64,000 bases of DNA from Sphagnum compactum (lineage: Eukaryota > Bryophyta > Sphagnopsida > Sphagnales), in contig OZ234501.1 of NCBI GenBank assembly GCA_965153455.1, forward strand, positions 1,426,001-1,490,000, given 5' to 3'. This document shows, piece by piece, positions 1 to 11,929 of the stretch; positions within the stretch are counted from its first letter, which is position 1; every line of letters starts with the position of its first letter. Below the pieces are notes generated by a model. That model ran no database searches. It had not been told where the DNA came from and saw nothing but the letters and a program-made list of their open reading frames with translations. A program made the position numbers and the translations under genes.

Positions 1-617
1 AGGTTAGTTCGCATTCGGGAACACCCTTGGGTGCTGGGACAAGCCACGGGCACTTTGACACACAAGACTCATCACGGCCCAGACTCGGGGGAAGCCACCA
101 CCTTCCCCCATATAGTATTCTCTGCGTTAATCCGTGGGAGCCGCATCCGAATGGCACTTTTTCCCAGGAATCCCAAGGAGGAGTCCCGAAACTGTCCCGG
201 GTTAGACTCCCGGGACTTTGGACACTCACAACTCCTCGCTCCGACCTTCGATTGGAACGAGGTCTAAACCAAAGTTGTAGCTCTCCTCGAGACCTTTGCA
301 ACGCCCCATTGCTCTCTATCTATAGACGTCGGGAAAAGGTTGATTCCCGACTTTTAGGCGTTGGGAGTCAAACTGCCAATTTGACTTCTGGCCCTTCTTT
401 TGCCCATAACTTGGGCTGCAGATGCCCAAATGACCAATGCGAGGCTAATTTAGACATTTAAACTTTAAGAGCTTTCCAATGACTCCAAGAACACCCAAAT
501 CCAAGGTGTTTCGGCCTCTGCCCTGGAACCTTAAACATTCGAGAGTCCCGGAGGACTCCAAATCCCCTACTTTGGGAGTGTGAGTTTCATCCTCACACTT
601 AGCCCCAAAGTGGGGTT
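1..617 (-). repeat. LTR-like fragment, left edge cut by window
   Basis: On the minus strand a purine tract (about 621-640, CTTCTAGTGGGGGAGAGTG) is followed at once by TGTCGCAACCCC. This is how the polypurine tract and the start of a 3' LTR look in plant Ty3/gypsy elements. The sequence from 617 down to the window edge would then be LTR. It holds no credible ORF. The other LTR and the target duplication are not in the window, so the call rests only on the tract and its likeness to a second such junction at 1372-1392. Confidence 0.35.
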
Positions 618-1371
618 GCGACACTCTCCCCCACTAGAAGAAAAGGTCAATGTCCTCATTGACACTTAGAATTTTCCATCACAATTGCAATTGTTTCTTT
701 CGGATCCTTGGCCATCATTTGCCAACTTTGTGGCTAGACCTTGTCTCGAGCTAACTTAGGCATCCCCAAGCTTCCAACACTTTCTTGACAAGTCCAAGAG
801 GGTCTTTTGGAAAACCCTCTTCCCATGCTTCGTCAAAAGACTAAGCTAGCCTAATTGACGAAGCCCTCATTTGGGAGGGACATGTTCCACCCTTCCCCTC
901 AGGAGGGCTTAAGTCAAGTCTACTCTTGACCTAAGCTATTTGGCATGACTCCTTTCCCCCAACCTACGCCTTGATCACAATAATCAAGCCTTAACAAAAA
1001 GGTTTGCTTATCAAGGTACGAGAAGCGACATTCGAGCTTTGCTAAAACCCAAGTCCCAAACTACACGATTAAAGTACGTGGACGGGGTCATGACTTCCCG
1101 CGTTGGCCGCCACTACCAACCAACCCTTCAGGATGCACTTAAAGCATGCGCATGTCCCCGCAAGCTCACCTTACTTGCCTCCTCTTTCGGGGTCAAATTC
1201 CCTCAACCCCAAGGTCGGAGTCCAATTTTGATTTGGGCCTACACAAGATAGTTCCATTTGTCCAATGCCATTTGACACCCTTATTTGCACTTATACAAAA
1301 AATTTGTGATACAATTTTTTGGAAGTCTTTAGCCTTTATTTCACTTACAACTTGATGTGGTACATTTTATG
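618..1371 (-). repeat. degenerate retroelement remnant between two PPT/LTR-like junctions
   Basis: About 750 bases lie between two similar junctions (618-640 and 1372-1392). Both are followed on the plus strand by a related phrase (tcaatgtcctcattgaca and tgatgtcctcatcacga), as if two related elements of different age ended here. No domain can be read in any frame. The part just left of 1371 (minus TGTCACATAAAATG) is best read as the start of the LTR of the adjoining chromovirus fragment. Confidence 0.3.
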
Positions 1372-1392
1372 TGACACTCTACCCCACTAGAA
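1372..1392 (-). other. polypurine tract and 3' LTR junction of the gypsy fragment
   Basis: The minus strand reads CTTCTAGTGGGGTAGAGTG followed by TGTCACA. It lies just downstream of the chromodomain coding sequence, where plus-strand DNA priming is expected in a chromovirus. It differs by one base from the 618-640 tract in the G run. Confidence 0.5.
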
Positions 1393-1395
1393 GAA

Positions 1396-2938
1396 AGGTG
1401 ATGTCCTCATCACGACCTACGTCTCCTCTTATTTGCCGGTCTAATGTGGAAGTCTTCTATGGCTTCTTGGGCATGTTCCATGTCGGATTCATTCACCCAA
1501 GAGGCCTCTATCGGATGGTATCCTTTCCATTTGACCAAATATTCAAGCTCTCGCCCTCTTAGTTGCCTTGATTTGAGCACGGCCTCCACCTCAAATTCTG
1601 GTTCATTATGAACCAAGTCCAGTGGGGGCCTTGAGTTTTGCTCTCGATTAGGCCTTGAGGCATCGCGGGTAACTGGCTTCAAAAAGGAGACATGAAATGG
1701 GATGAACTCTAAGGTTTTTCGGTAGTTCTAACTTGTAAATGTCGGAAAGTTTCTTTTCCAACACTTTAAATGGGCCCACATATGGGCCCAAGAACTTATG
1801 ACTTAAACCTTCGGGCAATTTAAAGTTCTTGATGTTCAACCACACTTCATCCCTTACTTGGAACTTCACCTCTCGTCGTGACTTGTCCGCAAAGTCCTTG
1901 TACCTCTTGTGCGCCTTCTCCAAGTTGGTTTTGGCCAACTCCCATAAGCGCTTCCTTTCTTCATCAAATTGTGTGACCATTGGCACTTCTTCACTTGCAT
2001 CACTTGAGGGTTGTCCTTGTGTTGCCCAAGTCATGGGCACAATTGGTGATTTGCTCGTCACCATTTGAAATGGGGTGGATCCGGTTGCGAAGTGTTCCGA
2101 GTTATTGTAACAAAACTCGGCTAACTCCAAATGGTCCACCCAATCTTGTTGATCCGCCGCTACATAATTCCTCAAGAATTGTTGGATCACTAAGTTGACC
2201 CTTTCGGTTTACCCATTGGTTTGGGGACGGAATGAAGTGTTCATATTGAGTTCCGACCCCATTCGCTTCCACAAGGCCCGCCAAAACTTACTTGTAAACT
2301 TTGGGTCTTAATCCGACACTATGTCCTTTGGAAGGCCATGATGCTTGAAAATGTGGGAGAAGAACAACTTTCCTGTCTCTTGAGCCGTGGCTTCATCCTT
2401 TCTGGGAATGAAGTGTGCCATTTTGCTAAATCGATCCATCACAACCATGATGGCATCAAACCCCTTTGAAGGGGGCAAACTTATCATAAAGTCCATCGAC
2501 ACACTTTCCCTCGGCCCTTTGGGAATTGACAAAGGTTGCAACAAACTCGCTTGCTTCTTGTTAAGGGTTGGGTTTTGTTGACAAGTTAAACAAGTCTTCA
2601 CATACTCCTCCGCGCAATCCTTCAAGTTGAGCCAATAATAAGACTTCTTTAGGAATGTTGTGGTGCGCTTTGCACCACCATGGCCCGCAAGCGGTCCATC
2701 ATGACATTCCTTCAAAAGTGTGTCCCTTATCTTCCCTTCCAGCACATAGAGTCGATTTTCCTTGTACCACAATAATCCATTTCGCAAATGGAAGTGGGAC
2801 TTGATTCCATTTTGGATGCTTTGCCTTACCTCCTTAGCAAAGGCATCCTGATGGCTCGCTAGTCTAATTTCCTTTTGAAGTTCCGACTTTCCCACATACA
2901 AAACTTTATCACTCAATTTACTATGTGTCAAATTTCAT
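1396..2938 (-). pseudogene. Ty3/gypsy chromovirus integrase-chromodomain fragment, broken
   Basis: Read on the minus strand from 2931, the sequence gives an integrase HHCC zinc finger (H..H spacing in HDGPLAGHGG, then CLTCQQ), the start of the catalytic core (SMDFMISLPP, MDRFSKMAHFIP, GLPKDIVSD), core and C-terminal parts at 1648-2190 (LAEFCYNN, LPEGLSHKFLGPYVGPF) and a chromodomain at 1410-1682 (YLVKWKGYHPIEASW). The frame is broken after IVSD by TAA, at QTNG-stop-TERV where a Gln codon is expected (CAA to TAA), and by a frameshift near 1690 between the integrase tail and the chromodomain. Reverse transcriptase, RNase H, protease and gag are absent; homology stops at about 2938, so the copy is 5'-truncated. 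This is a dead fragment of an LTR retrotransposon. Confidence 0.9.
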
Positions 2939-3470
2939 CTACATAAATTGCAAATATGAGTACATGTGTGAACATTTGCAATGAATGCCAATATTTCCTA
3001 GTCTTTTGCCATTCCCACCTCTAGAACTTGTTATTGGCATTTGAATTATGGTTTTTATTTTGATCAGCCTCTAGTATTATAAAGATAAATGGCCTTCAGA
3101 AAAAAATTGAAGTATGACTTACACCCTTTCTTTCTACAAATTTTCCAATTCTTCCTTGTAGTACTGTTTTCATGTAATGAAGTTGGACAACTTTAAATCA
3201 TGAATCTCAAAGTTAGGTATGACTTAGCTTAGGCTTTTCCATATATAAGTTTTCTTTAGATGTGGGGCAATTACTTCTGCAAGCAATTGGTGAGAATTTT
3301 GTAAAGGGTGAAGGTAGATTAATTTTTATTTTTGGACATACAAGGTATCACTATCAAAAACTAGTTTCCATGAATGTCCCTCAATTTGCTCCAACCAATT
3401 CTTGAGATCACATAATTTGTTGTCAAGGCCTTCATCGATAGCCTACCATGGCTTGCTAGCCTCCTTCAAT
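2939..3470. other. AT-rich stretch, nothing recognised
   Basis: I see no coding frame, tandem repeat or terminal structure here. It separates the truncated chromovirus from the decayed coding sequence that follows. Confidence 0.4.
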
Positions 3471-5070
3471 TGCAAGATTGCACTCTGAAGTGCTTTTTAT
3501 AATCATGGTCCAACTTATCTTTTTGGATCTGCAATTTATCAAAAGCCTCTTTCATCCCCCAATACTTGGTTGATAGATCATCTTTCTCACTCTTGAAATT
3601 TTCACACTTAACCAGCTGAAGCTATTTCTGCTGCTGCAAATCCTTGTGCACTTGTTGCTTGAACTCCAAGTGTGATCACAGATCCTGAATGACCCGATCC
3701 TTCTCCTTGATGGTATATCCTCCAAACTATAGATTGTGATAATATATTCATCAAAGGTTTCCCTTATACTCAAGTGTTATCATGATTAATAAGGTCTTTA
3801 GTAACACGTAATTCAAACAATTGCTACAACAACTGCTGTGCAATGTGTCAGGATGCATCACAGGCTATTGAAAAAATGTTACTACCTACTCTGGAAACTT
3901 ATCCTCCTCCATGGTTGAAAAGTCATCAAGTATATTCAATCTAATTGGAAATTGAATAGGTGTAGGTTCAGCACTTCCACCTACACTGGTTCAACTTTTC
4001 CTTCAACTCAACCAGCATATTGTACGGTCCTGGTTTGTGAAGTGAGTTGACAGAAGTAGAAGGATCCTTAGACTATATTTGTTCAAGTTGAACACAAACA
4101 CTTGCTTCTGGAAGCTCATGCTCCAAAACTAGTTGTTCTAGCTCGTTCATGTTCAGCTGATTATAACTGCTCAGTTGCTGTAACGTTTGAGTGATCACCT
4201 ACTATTGTTGTGCTTGTGTAGCAACTTGCACCACTAGTTTCATCTCAATCTCAACGCCTACCATGGAAGAGATTGTGGTCTATTTTGTGGTGATTTAGGC
4301 ACTGAAGGACCTCCAGTTCTCAGCTTCTTCTTCACCAATTCCTTTTGCATAATCTACAGGGAATTGGACTCACTGGTTGACTCTCTGCTTGAAGTCGAGT
4401 CAACTTGCATTCACTTGATGATCAAATAGGTGTTGTACAAACTCCAATACATTTCTCTGTCATCAATTTTTCCAGCACATGTTGATAGAAAGATTGAGTC
4501 ATCTCCTCTGCTTCATGTTCATCTTCATTAGTCTCATCACCAGAATCCATGTCTTTTGATGATTCAAAAACTAGTGGAAACCACTTTCAAAATGAGCTGT
4601 TAATTGGAGGACTTGTTCCACAACCATTCTCCTTGGCTTGTACTTCAACAGTCTTCTTAGAAGTGTTCAATTCAACTCCCAAGCAAGTAAGAAAAATTAA
4701 ACACCAATTTGCGGTAACTACACATTCCTGAATGTCAAGGTATTTTTATTGTTAAAAAGCACTACCTGTTTTTGTTAATGCACTGCCTGCAAAATGGCAG
4801 AAAATTGGATCCAATACTTGTTTTCTAATTGGGCTGTACTTCATCCATCCTTGAGATTTTACTAGTTTCTCCCAAATACCTAGCAAAGGTCTCAATGTCT
4901 AGTTCCTTGGAAGTTGTATCCTTTGTCTTTGTCTGCCATAATGTGTTAGTGAAATTCTCAACTTCTATGGCAAATGTGTAATAGACAAACTAGAAGTACC
5001 GGACTTGTAGGAAAAGTTGGACCTGGGTAACACAGGGAACACTCAACTCTATGAATGTGTCACCTCCTCT
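3470..5070 (-). pseudogene. decayed coiled-coil/acidic protein gene of unknown family
   Basis: Minus-strand translation gives long runs of plausible protein broken by stops and frameshifts, so this is an old coding sequence. In order: FVYYTFAIEVENFTNTLWQ and FARYLGETSKISRMDE (about 5050-4830); an acidic patch DMDSGDETNEDEHEAEEM (about 4560-4480); a basic/proline-rich stretch KKKLRTGGPSVPKSPQNRPQ (about 4350-4280); Gln-rich helices TQTLQQLSSYNQLNMNELEQ (about 4190-4130); and coiled-coil sequence KEKDRVIQDL and KCENFKSEKDDLSTKYWGMK (about 3710-3540). Several breaks are TAG or TGA where Gln, Arg or Trp would fit. I do not recognise the family. It could be a host gene copy or a gene carried by a transposable element. 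Confidence 0.5.
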
Positions 5071-6290
5071 TGGTCAGATGTTGATTAGATTTTATATTAA
5101 AAGCACTTTAGCAAGCTCAATTCTTCTTTCAACACTAGTTCACTTTCTTCTTCAAAATTCAACAAAACAACAACGAAAGTTTTCTTCTGACTTCCTCTCT
5201 CAAATGCTCTAAAACAAACTCAACATGCACATTGATTGTCTCTGCGCTAGCAAGAACTCTTTCTGTAGTTGGTGGAAAATCAAACTCATCAGGATGCTTC
5301 GCACTCAAAGGAACGACATGGTGAGCATGTGGAAATTGTTTATCTTTTTGGTGGTGATTTTGCTATTCTCTCCATTCAATGTTTTCTTTCTGACACTAGA
5401 ATGACAAGAAATATGTTTGACAAAAAAGGGCTTCACCCTAATCCTTCTAATTTTAGGTTTAGGGCACCCAGCACACAAGACAATCATTGTTGACAACAAC
5501 TATTTTTGTGTCGGTTGTCACCCAATTTATTTTTTCTTTGGTAAATTACAATGTAGGACCTGTATTAACTAAAACTTTGATCATCAAATCGATGTATGAA
5601 GGTAGTTTGTTCTGTCGCAATGAGATCCACCAAACCGGGATGCTCCAGATTGTGTTCTTGGTGTCTTGGAAAGCTCTTGACCAGGAGGAGTGCATGGGCT
5701 CGGTTCAACAAAGGTTAGACTTGCATGCAAAAGTTCTTGAATATTGAATGATTTTTCTTCACTGAAAATTTTGGAGAAATTGGAATTTGCCTTTGGTGCT
5801 GTTGGAAACATCTTGATGAGCAGGATTAAATGGAATTTTATTTGGTAACATTTGTTGTCTCATAAGACAAGCAGTAATTGGAAAATTCAGCCATAATACA
5901 GGCTACATCAACAAAGACCTAAAAGAGAGGAGAAGATCAAAAACCCAATAAGGAGGAAAATTAAATATAAAGAGAAAGAGAAGCACAAAAGAGCTAGAAA
6001 TGGAGATGCAACAAAAAGATATGAGGAAGGAAACAGAGAGAAACACTGGATAAATTTGAATGCAAAACTGTTAAGAGGAAAAACTGGGCTTGGCTTAAAC
6101 ATATCTTGTTTAAGGTGTGTCCAAACAAACCATGGAACGAGGTCCCGCTTGGCATCAGTGGCTTAGAGTTGAGATCCAGATGTATGAGAAACATCAAAGT
6201 ATCAGCAGTTTTCATGAATTAACTCACAGTTACATATGCAGTTTTATTTTTAAGAAAAAAAAAATTCCAAGAATTTGATACCAAAGTTTT
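5071..6290. other. non-coding stretch, nothing firm
   Basis: There are no repeats or recognisable domains. A short minus frame around 5640-5720 reads smoothly (FVEPSPCTPPGQELSKTP) and may be another scrap of dead coding sequence, but it is too short to name. Confidence 0.3.
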
Positions 6291-6822
6291 GTACAAATAA
6301 ACCTCCCTTCTCGTCCCCACAAATCCTGCAGGTGTGGGTGCAGTTTCTTTGCAGAACATCCATGTAGGGTATGAAATGATGGCATGTTGCTTGAATGGTA
6401 AATCGGCTTAAATATGTCCTGCACTAGCAAGACATGATGCATGACATATTCCTATAACTTGATTTGTATTGTGTAGCCATGAATATAGAAAGTGTTTTTT
6501 ATCACAAATTTTGTACTTCGCATCCAGTTGACACTCAAAATTTGGCTACATCTTCTCAGGGATGATTTTCATATTTTTGATATCTTTCTAAGGTCCATTG
6601 ATTGTCTTTTTGGCTATATGTTCTAAAAATTCCTCCGAAAAATTGATGCAGAAATGTTAACCATTTGTTGTGTAGCTATATAATTTACCCAAATCTACCC
6701 ACCAGTTATTAGTTTGGTATATTATTTCTTTTACCATGTTTTCTCCAAGTCAATATACCTTAACAGAATGCATGCCCAAGGACATATATTTTTGAAAAAG
6801 AAAATTACCCATTTCATAACTT
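6291..6822 (-). repeat. 532-bp repeat, inverted partner of 14407-14951
   Basis: The reverse complement of this segment matches 14407-14951 almost base for base, including the shared phrase gggcatgcattctgttaagg. The boundaries are sharp: similarity starts at aagttatgaaatggg and ends at ggtttatttgtac. The partner carries a 15-base insertion (agcagaaccacccac near 14863). I see no terminal inverted repeats, ORF or clear target duplication, so the element class is unknown. Few differences imply a fairly recent duplication. Confidence 0.85.
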
Positions 6823-8757
6823 CTATGAATGTGGCTGACCTTTCAACTTGAATTTCTGTTTTCCAAAACTATTAAATTGTTTCCACCATTGATTTTTTCA
6901 ACCTCTTTTCTTTCGCTAAGTCATTAGCATTCCTTGTTTTTCTAGGTAATTTGTCATTGAACATTTATTCTTTAGTCATTTTACTTCTTATGGTGACATC
7001 AATGTCACCAGATTCATTTCTAGAGTGACCATCTTCACATTAGTAGTAAGTTTTGCTTTTTTTTTTTGAAAAATTCCCTTGAAATGTCGTTTGCATTTAT
7101 GAAAAATTTGGATAATTTGTCATATTTTGTCCATTCAGACCACAAATATGACATGCATAAGAAAAACCTCTTTGTGTCCTTTGATTTTGTGGAGCTACTT
7201 ATATAGCTACCACTATAAGTTCCTCCTTCTTACATGTCTCCACATTGTGATTATTCATTCCATAGTTGGTGCAATACTTGTTCATCTTTCTTATAGAACT
7301 TTATGCTTTTGCTAGTGTTGCAAGTTTACTGATTTGAGGTATTGAGAGTGCATTTTTAGCAATTATCATTCATTCTTCACACAATAATGCAAAAACCTCT
7401 TTGTGTTGTTGTAATGTTGCATGTTTCATCCTTGTAGTTCCAATTCAAATTTACATGTAATTTTGAAATAGAAAGCAACAAATTATTGAACGGATGAAGG
7501 TTTATTATGAACAATTGTTAAAGTTAGTCAATTATTTACAAGTTAAAATAACTAATGTGTTTAAAGTAGGATTATAAAAATACCTAAAATTATTGTAGTT
7601 GGTATTAAAAAAATACCTTAATAAAATGCAAAAACTCCAGTGTGGTTTGTTAAGAGAGTGGACCCTTGAGTTTAAAATACAATGTTTCAATAACCACATC
7701 TCAAGCCAATGCAATTATCAGTGCAATGGGACTTGTAGCAGTCAAACCAACTTTTCATTGCGAAAAAACATGTCATATAATAAAAACCTATCAAAGAATA
7801 AAGTCACTTGTCATGTCAACAATTTCACTTTCAACAGTTAAGGGTATGATATTTCTTATTCAAGGACAAACCTTTTTAGTTGCTACTGATTTGAAGAAAA
7901 TTCATTCCAAAAACTAAGGGGAAGATGCATTTAAAAAAACAAACCTTTCCCCGTTGATAAGATAATACAAGAAAGGATCAAAATGTTCGTTGAGCCTATG
8001 TTCAAACCGAAAATGGTTGATGAAAACTATGAATTCAAACTAAGAAAATATGCACATTTGGCATTAAATATATCTACAAATAGACTAATATTACCTAGCT
8101 AGTTGAGGGCAATATTGAGGGTTACCCCTACAATATAGATTATACTAATTTGGCATCACTTTTTATAGGGGAAGTAAAAAGGCAACAAATATTAAACTTG
8201 TATTGGGAATTATATTTTCTCTTATTTCCCTTTTTAGATGATTTGTGTTTTGTTTGTGAAATCATGAAAAATATGAAAGCACATTTTGTAAGACATATCA
8301 ATTTAAAGTTGAGAGTTTTACCTTGAAAGGTTTTATTAAGATCACAATTCAATAAAATAGAAAAAAAAATTTCTATCTATAGAAAATGCAATCTAAAGAT
8401 CCACCATGGGGAATATATGACTTTTATTGAAAGACTTGAGACCAAATATTATACTCTTTGAATGTTAGTGAGCGTGGAGAACAATTTTCAAATAAACTTG
8501 CAAATATGGTTTGGTGGGAGGCAAATACACAAAACAAAGGTTGACTGTTGACCCAACCTTATGAATATTTAAAGTATAATAATTTTGATGGTTATATGAA
8601 TCGAAAGGATAACTTAAAATGTTTATTAGAAGTGAATAGTTACACCAATAAGAATTCATTTGCGTGTGATTATGACATGTGCTAATGTATTTTGTAGTTG
8701 GGTTGTACCTTCTTTAGAGTAAAATATGATGTTATATTTGGTCATTCAAATTAGACT
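6823..8757. other. AT-rich gene-free stretch
   Basis: This is low-GC sequence without recognisable genes. A plus frame at 7666-7917 reads as 83 smooth residues but matches no family I know, and the sequence after it is full of stops. I leave it uncalled. Confidence 0.35.
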
Positions 8758-8890
8758 TTTATTTATGAAATCTTGTACGTTGTGGATATAACACAACTTG
8801 TCCCTTTTTTCGTGTTAAAAACATGAAACTCATACATTGACACCTAAGATTCCGTAAGGAGTAGATGTTGCTTGAGTAGCATAATTGGTC
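8758..8890 (-). pseudogene. rps3-rpl16: mitochondrial rps3 end and rpl16 start, nuclear fragment (copy 2)
   Basis: Minus-strand reading gives TPYGILGVNV-stop-VSCF, the C-terminal signature of plant mitochondrial ribosomal protein S3, then within about 30 bases a GTG-started VLYPQRTRFHK, the N-terminus of mitochondrial L16. Plant mitochondria carry rps3 directly upstream of rpl16, often with a GTG start, so gene order and sequence agree. Stops inside both frames show it is dead. A better copy lies at 25030-25500 on the other strand. Upstream of YGILG the match fades, so this copy is short or rearranged. Confidence 0.75.
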
Positions 8891-9193
8891 AAACAATGAA
8901 ATCCTTTACACCCGGAATGAATGTGAGGAAGACCAAGTTTTTGTATTTCCTTTAAAATTTGTTATGGTAATAATGGTATTACTTAAAATTGATTAAACAT
9001 GTGCAATATCGTGTTTCTTTTTCCCCCTTTGAGTTATCTAATGCCACTAATAATCTAACTAAAACATCAGTGGATGGAAAGGCCATCTAATAAGTTAGAA
9101 TCCATAAAGTTGCCTATAATTTTGGTCAAAAGTGGAAGTTGTCAACTCAACTAGCAGAATGTTTTCAAAAAATAATGTAATTATAAAACTTAC

Positions 9194-9312
9194 ATGCTTT
9201 GCTCCATGAATCCCATAGATCATCCTCACAGGGGTGGTGAGGGCGGAACCTCAATTGATTGGAAAAAACCATTAATTCCTTGGGGTCGAACTACACTTGT
9301 AATTTTGCAACC
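9194..9312 (+). pseudogene. rpl2: organellar rpl2 C-terminal fragment
   Basis: The plus frame reads [17 protein letters not shown] followed by [12 protein letters not shown]. This is the diagnostic loop of ribosomal protein L2 (consensus NPVDHPHGGGEG followed by a basic stretch and PWG). Only about 35 codons remain. The Gly to Arg change in HPHGGG and the lost basic tail show it is not functional. It sits among other organelle-derived pieces (8758-8890, 9706-9835), which supports transferred organelle DNA. Whether it is plastid or mitochondrial L2 cannot be settled by eye. Confidence 0.75.
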
Positions 9313-9705
9313 TAATCCTATGAGTCAAATGGCATAAATAAAATGGTCGAAAACCATGATAACTGTTGAGGAAAACCAATCAACTACTTGCAAGAATCTC
9401 ATCCTTGGACCTTGATTTGTTATGCAAATTAAGTTGGTTCCTATTTAATCATACAAGTGCCTTTTTTTTTGAAGGTTTACTATACTTGGCAAGTTACAAT
9501 GTTGCACTCTTAGTTTTCCAGCTTTCCTTGAAACCTTCTATGGGAGCCACTTAACCATATTATGAATTAAACAATTTCAAAATATCATTTCTACCACTTT
9601 ATTTTCCTTCAGTTTTAGGAATATCAGCAATAATTTATGTAGCCATAGAACTTATGTAATTGCTTGATCTTTTATTGGTTTGTCTAATTGATTTTTTTTG
9701 CTTTC

Positions 9706-9835
9706 GACCTTTGTCCAAAATTTCCCATCGTTGCTCTCATAGGAGTCTAGGTTGTGACTTAGTCCCAATGTGGCTAATCATCCAAAAAAGATCAGCTAAA
9801 CATTGTAGGCTTGTCAGCCTTTACTTGCCATCAAG
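9706..9835 (-). pseudogene. organellar small-subunit rRNA fragment, degenerate
   Basis: The plus strand carries the reverse complement of the conserved 16S region around E. coli 240-390: near-matches to aggagtct, cttagtcccaatgtggct, atcatcc and atcagcta in the right order and spacing, preceded by ttcccatcgttgctctca, which corresponds to the ccccactgctgcctcccg block. Most differences from the bacterial/organellar consensus are C to T or G to A, as expected for methylated nuclear copies of organelle DNA. It is a 130-base scrap and not a working rRNA gene. Confidence 0.8.
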
Positions 9836-11459
9836 TTTCATTATACATTTCACAAAGTACATAAATAATCAACGTATAAACAAGACTGCCTTTTTAAATC
9901 TTTTATTGAATCTTCTTTCAAGAGAGCCTTAAGTATTTTTTACAATCGACTTTATGTTGGCATAATTAAGTTTTAACAACAAATTTTGATGTATTAAATT
10001 TTTGTAATGAAAACGGAGTCTATTTGTAGTGAACATATGTTGGTTGTGTCTTTTTTTATTTTGGGTGATAGTTGTGTTGTATGTCAAACAAAGGTGGGTT
10101 GCAAGCAAAGTGGACAATACTATTATCTATCACTACCGAAGAGTTAGGATTGGAGATGGTGCGAACATTACAACATGCGTTTTTGGGATCTTTGTGCTCC
10201 TTGGTTGGAACTTTTGAGAGTACACATATGGCCCTCTATGCAAAACCTTTGGCCTTCCTTTGCGAAGTGCTTAGGACACTACAACACATATTGCGTTTTA
10301 TGACTAGTTAACAAAATGACTAATGTTTTTGTCAACTACAATTGTAACTACATGGTCATGTTAATGACCACAGTTGCAAAAGACATTGTGGTGCCATGGT
10401 TTTGCAATTGTAGTCGATATGACAACTTGATGATTTTTAATGCAAATATGATATATATATATAATCATTTAAAATAAAATTAAAAAAATTGTATTGGCTT
10501 TTGCAACTTTTTAGTGAATAATTAAAATTCATGATTTTGTGATGGTAACATGGCATGCCATGTGGCAAGATGCCATAGTGTGTGATTATTTAATTTTGTC
10601 CTAAGTGTTTTTTTGGAGTTTTATTTATGGGAGGGGAAGTAACCAAAATGATATTTATCCATAGGAAGGTGTAAACACACATCTTGGACATTAGTGTTAT
10701 GATGGCTAGATCTTTTCAAATTCTTTCGCAAATGTTGAATAACAAGGTTGAAAATTCTACAAAACATGTATGTTTATTTTTATCATGTGTTCTTCCTTTC
10801 CATTCATCATGTCCTTTTCATTTTTTGGCACCAAAATCAAGTGATTATTTTGTACAACACGTCATTGAGGGGGTGGAATGACATGAAAAATAACAACGAT
10901 TCTTTCATTGCCATGCCAAGGAAAATACTAAATTGGGTGAAGGGTCTTAAATGCTCCAATTGTAAGAAAATGTTAAAGAAAAACCTAAACTATTATCATT
11001 AATAGAAAAATTGCATTTTGCAACTACATTTGGCAACTAAAAATCAATGACAATGAATATTTATTACTGAAAACAACTAATTGAATATGTGAAGTCATAT
11101 TGATTTTGTAATTAAAAATGACATGATGTTATTATGACAACAACTTTCACCATGGAGGAAATATATTGGAATTATACTCTTTGAACATCCTTTTACCAAT
11201 ACAAAATATGCAACTACCCATATGAAATTAATGTTTTTTGAATTATTTTCAACCTTATGGGATTTATTCACATGGCATACTTATGTATTTTCAAACAAAT
11301 AATTTTGATTTGTGAAAATTTTGACAAGTGTTCACACAAGATTTTATAGTTTTTGTCAATTTTATTAATGTTTTGTCGAAGTTATTTAGTACTTTAGACA
11401 ACCTAGATATTGCCATGTGGTAAAATTATTGAAATGTTAAAATGAATGAAAGTTAATAC
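9836..11459. other. AT-rich gene-free stretch
   Basis: I found no domains or clear repeats. The ORFs here are short and of unbiased composition. Confidence 0.35.
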
Positions 11460-11461
11460 AT

Positions 11462-11660
11462 GGGTAGGTAGATAGGTAGGTACATAGACCTACATAGGTA
11501 GATAGGTAAGTAAGTCTTGCCCATTTAATTGACCTAGCCACCTAGTCAAATACCTATTTACCTACCTACCTAAACCTACTTAGTGGGTAGGTAAGGATGA
11601 TCCCCTACTTATTTAATTTAGCCTGTCTAGGTAAATAGGAAGGTAGTTGAGTTAATAGAA
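11462..11660. repeat. TAGG/CCTA tetranucleotide block with inverted halves
   Basis: A plus-strand run of (TAGG)n-like sequence (ggtaggtagataggtaggta) is followed by the complementary form (tttacctacctacc) and then TAGG again, so the transcript or single strand could fold back. The same tetranucleotide recurs near 15.7-16.0, 20.36, 23.5-23.9, 24.6 and 55.1-55.2 kb, partly inside MITE-like repeats. Confidence 0.7.
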
Positions 11661-11929
11661 AAATAATCATGTAAATTTTTTAATTTCATGTTTTGTTTTA
11701 AGATTGTTCATTTTTTAACACATACCATGTTGGCACATGTATTTTAATGTAAATAACAAGAGGAGGCACATTGCATCATATAATTTGTGAGAAGGAATTC
11801 ATTTCCAAACCATATGGGTTTAATCTTTTGGTTGTAGGTTACTTGAATTTTTTTTTCAACCACACATTTTCAAAGGGATTCTCCAACATGTTTTGTGTTT
11901 CTAATTGATTTTAGATTTTTCTAAAACTA

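Noticed and set aside
7666-7917. 83-codon plus frame that reads smoothly
   Set aside because: No recognisable domain, surrounded by stops, and one such frame is expected by chance in this much sequence.
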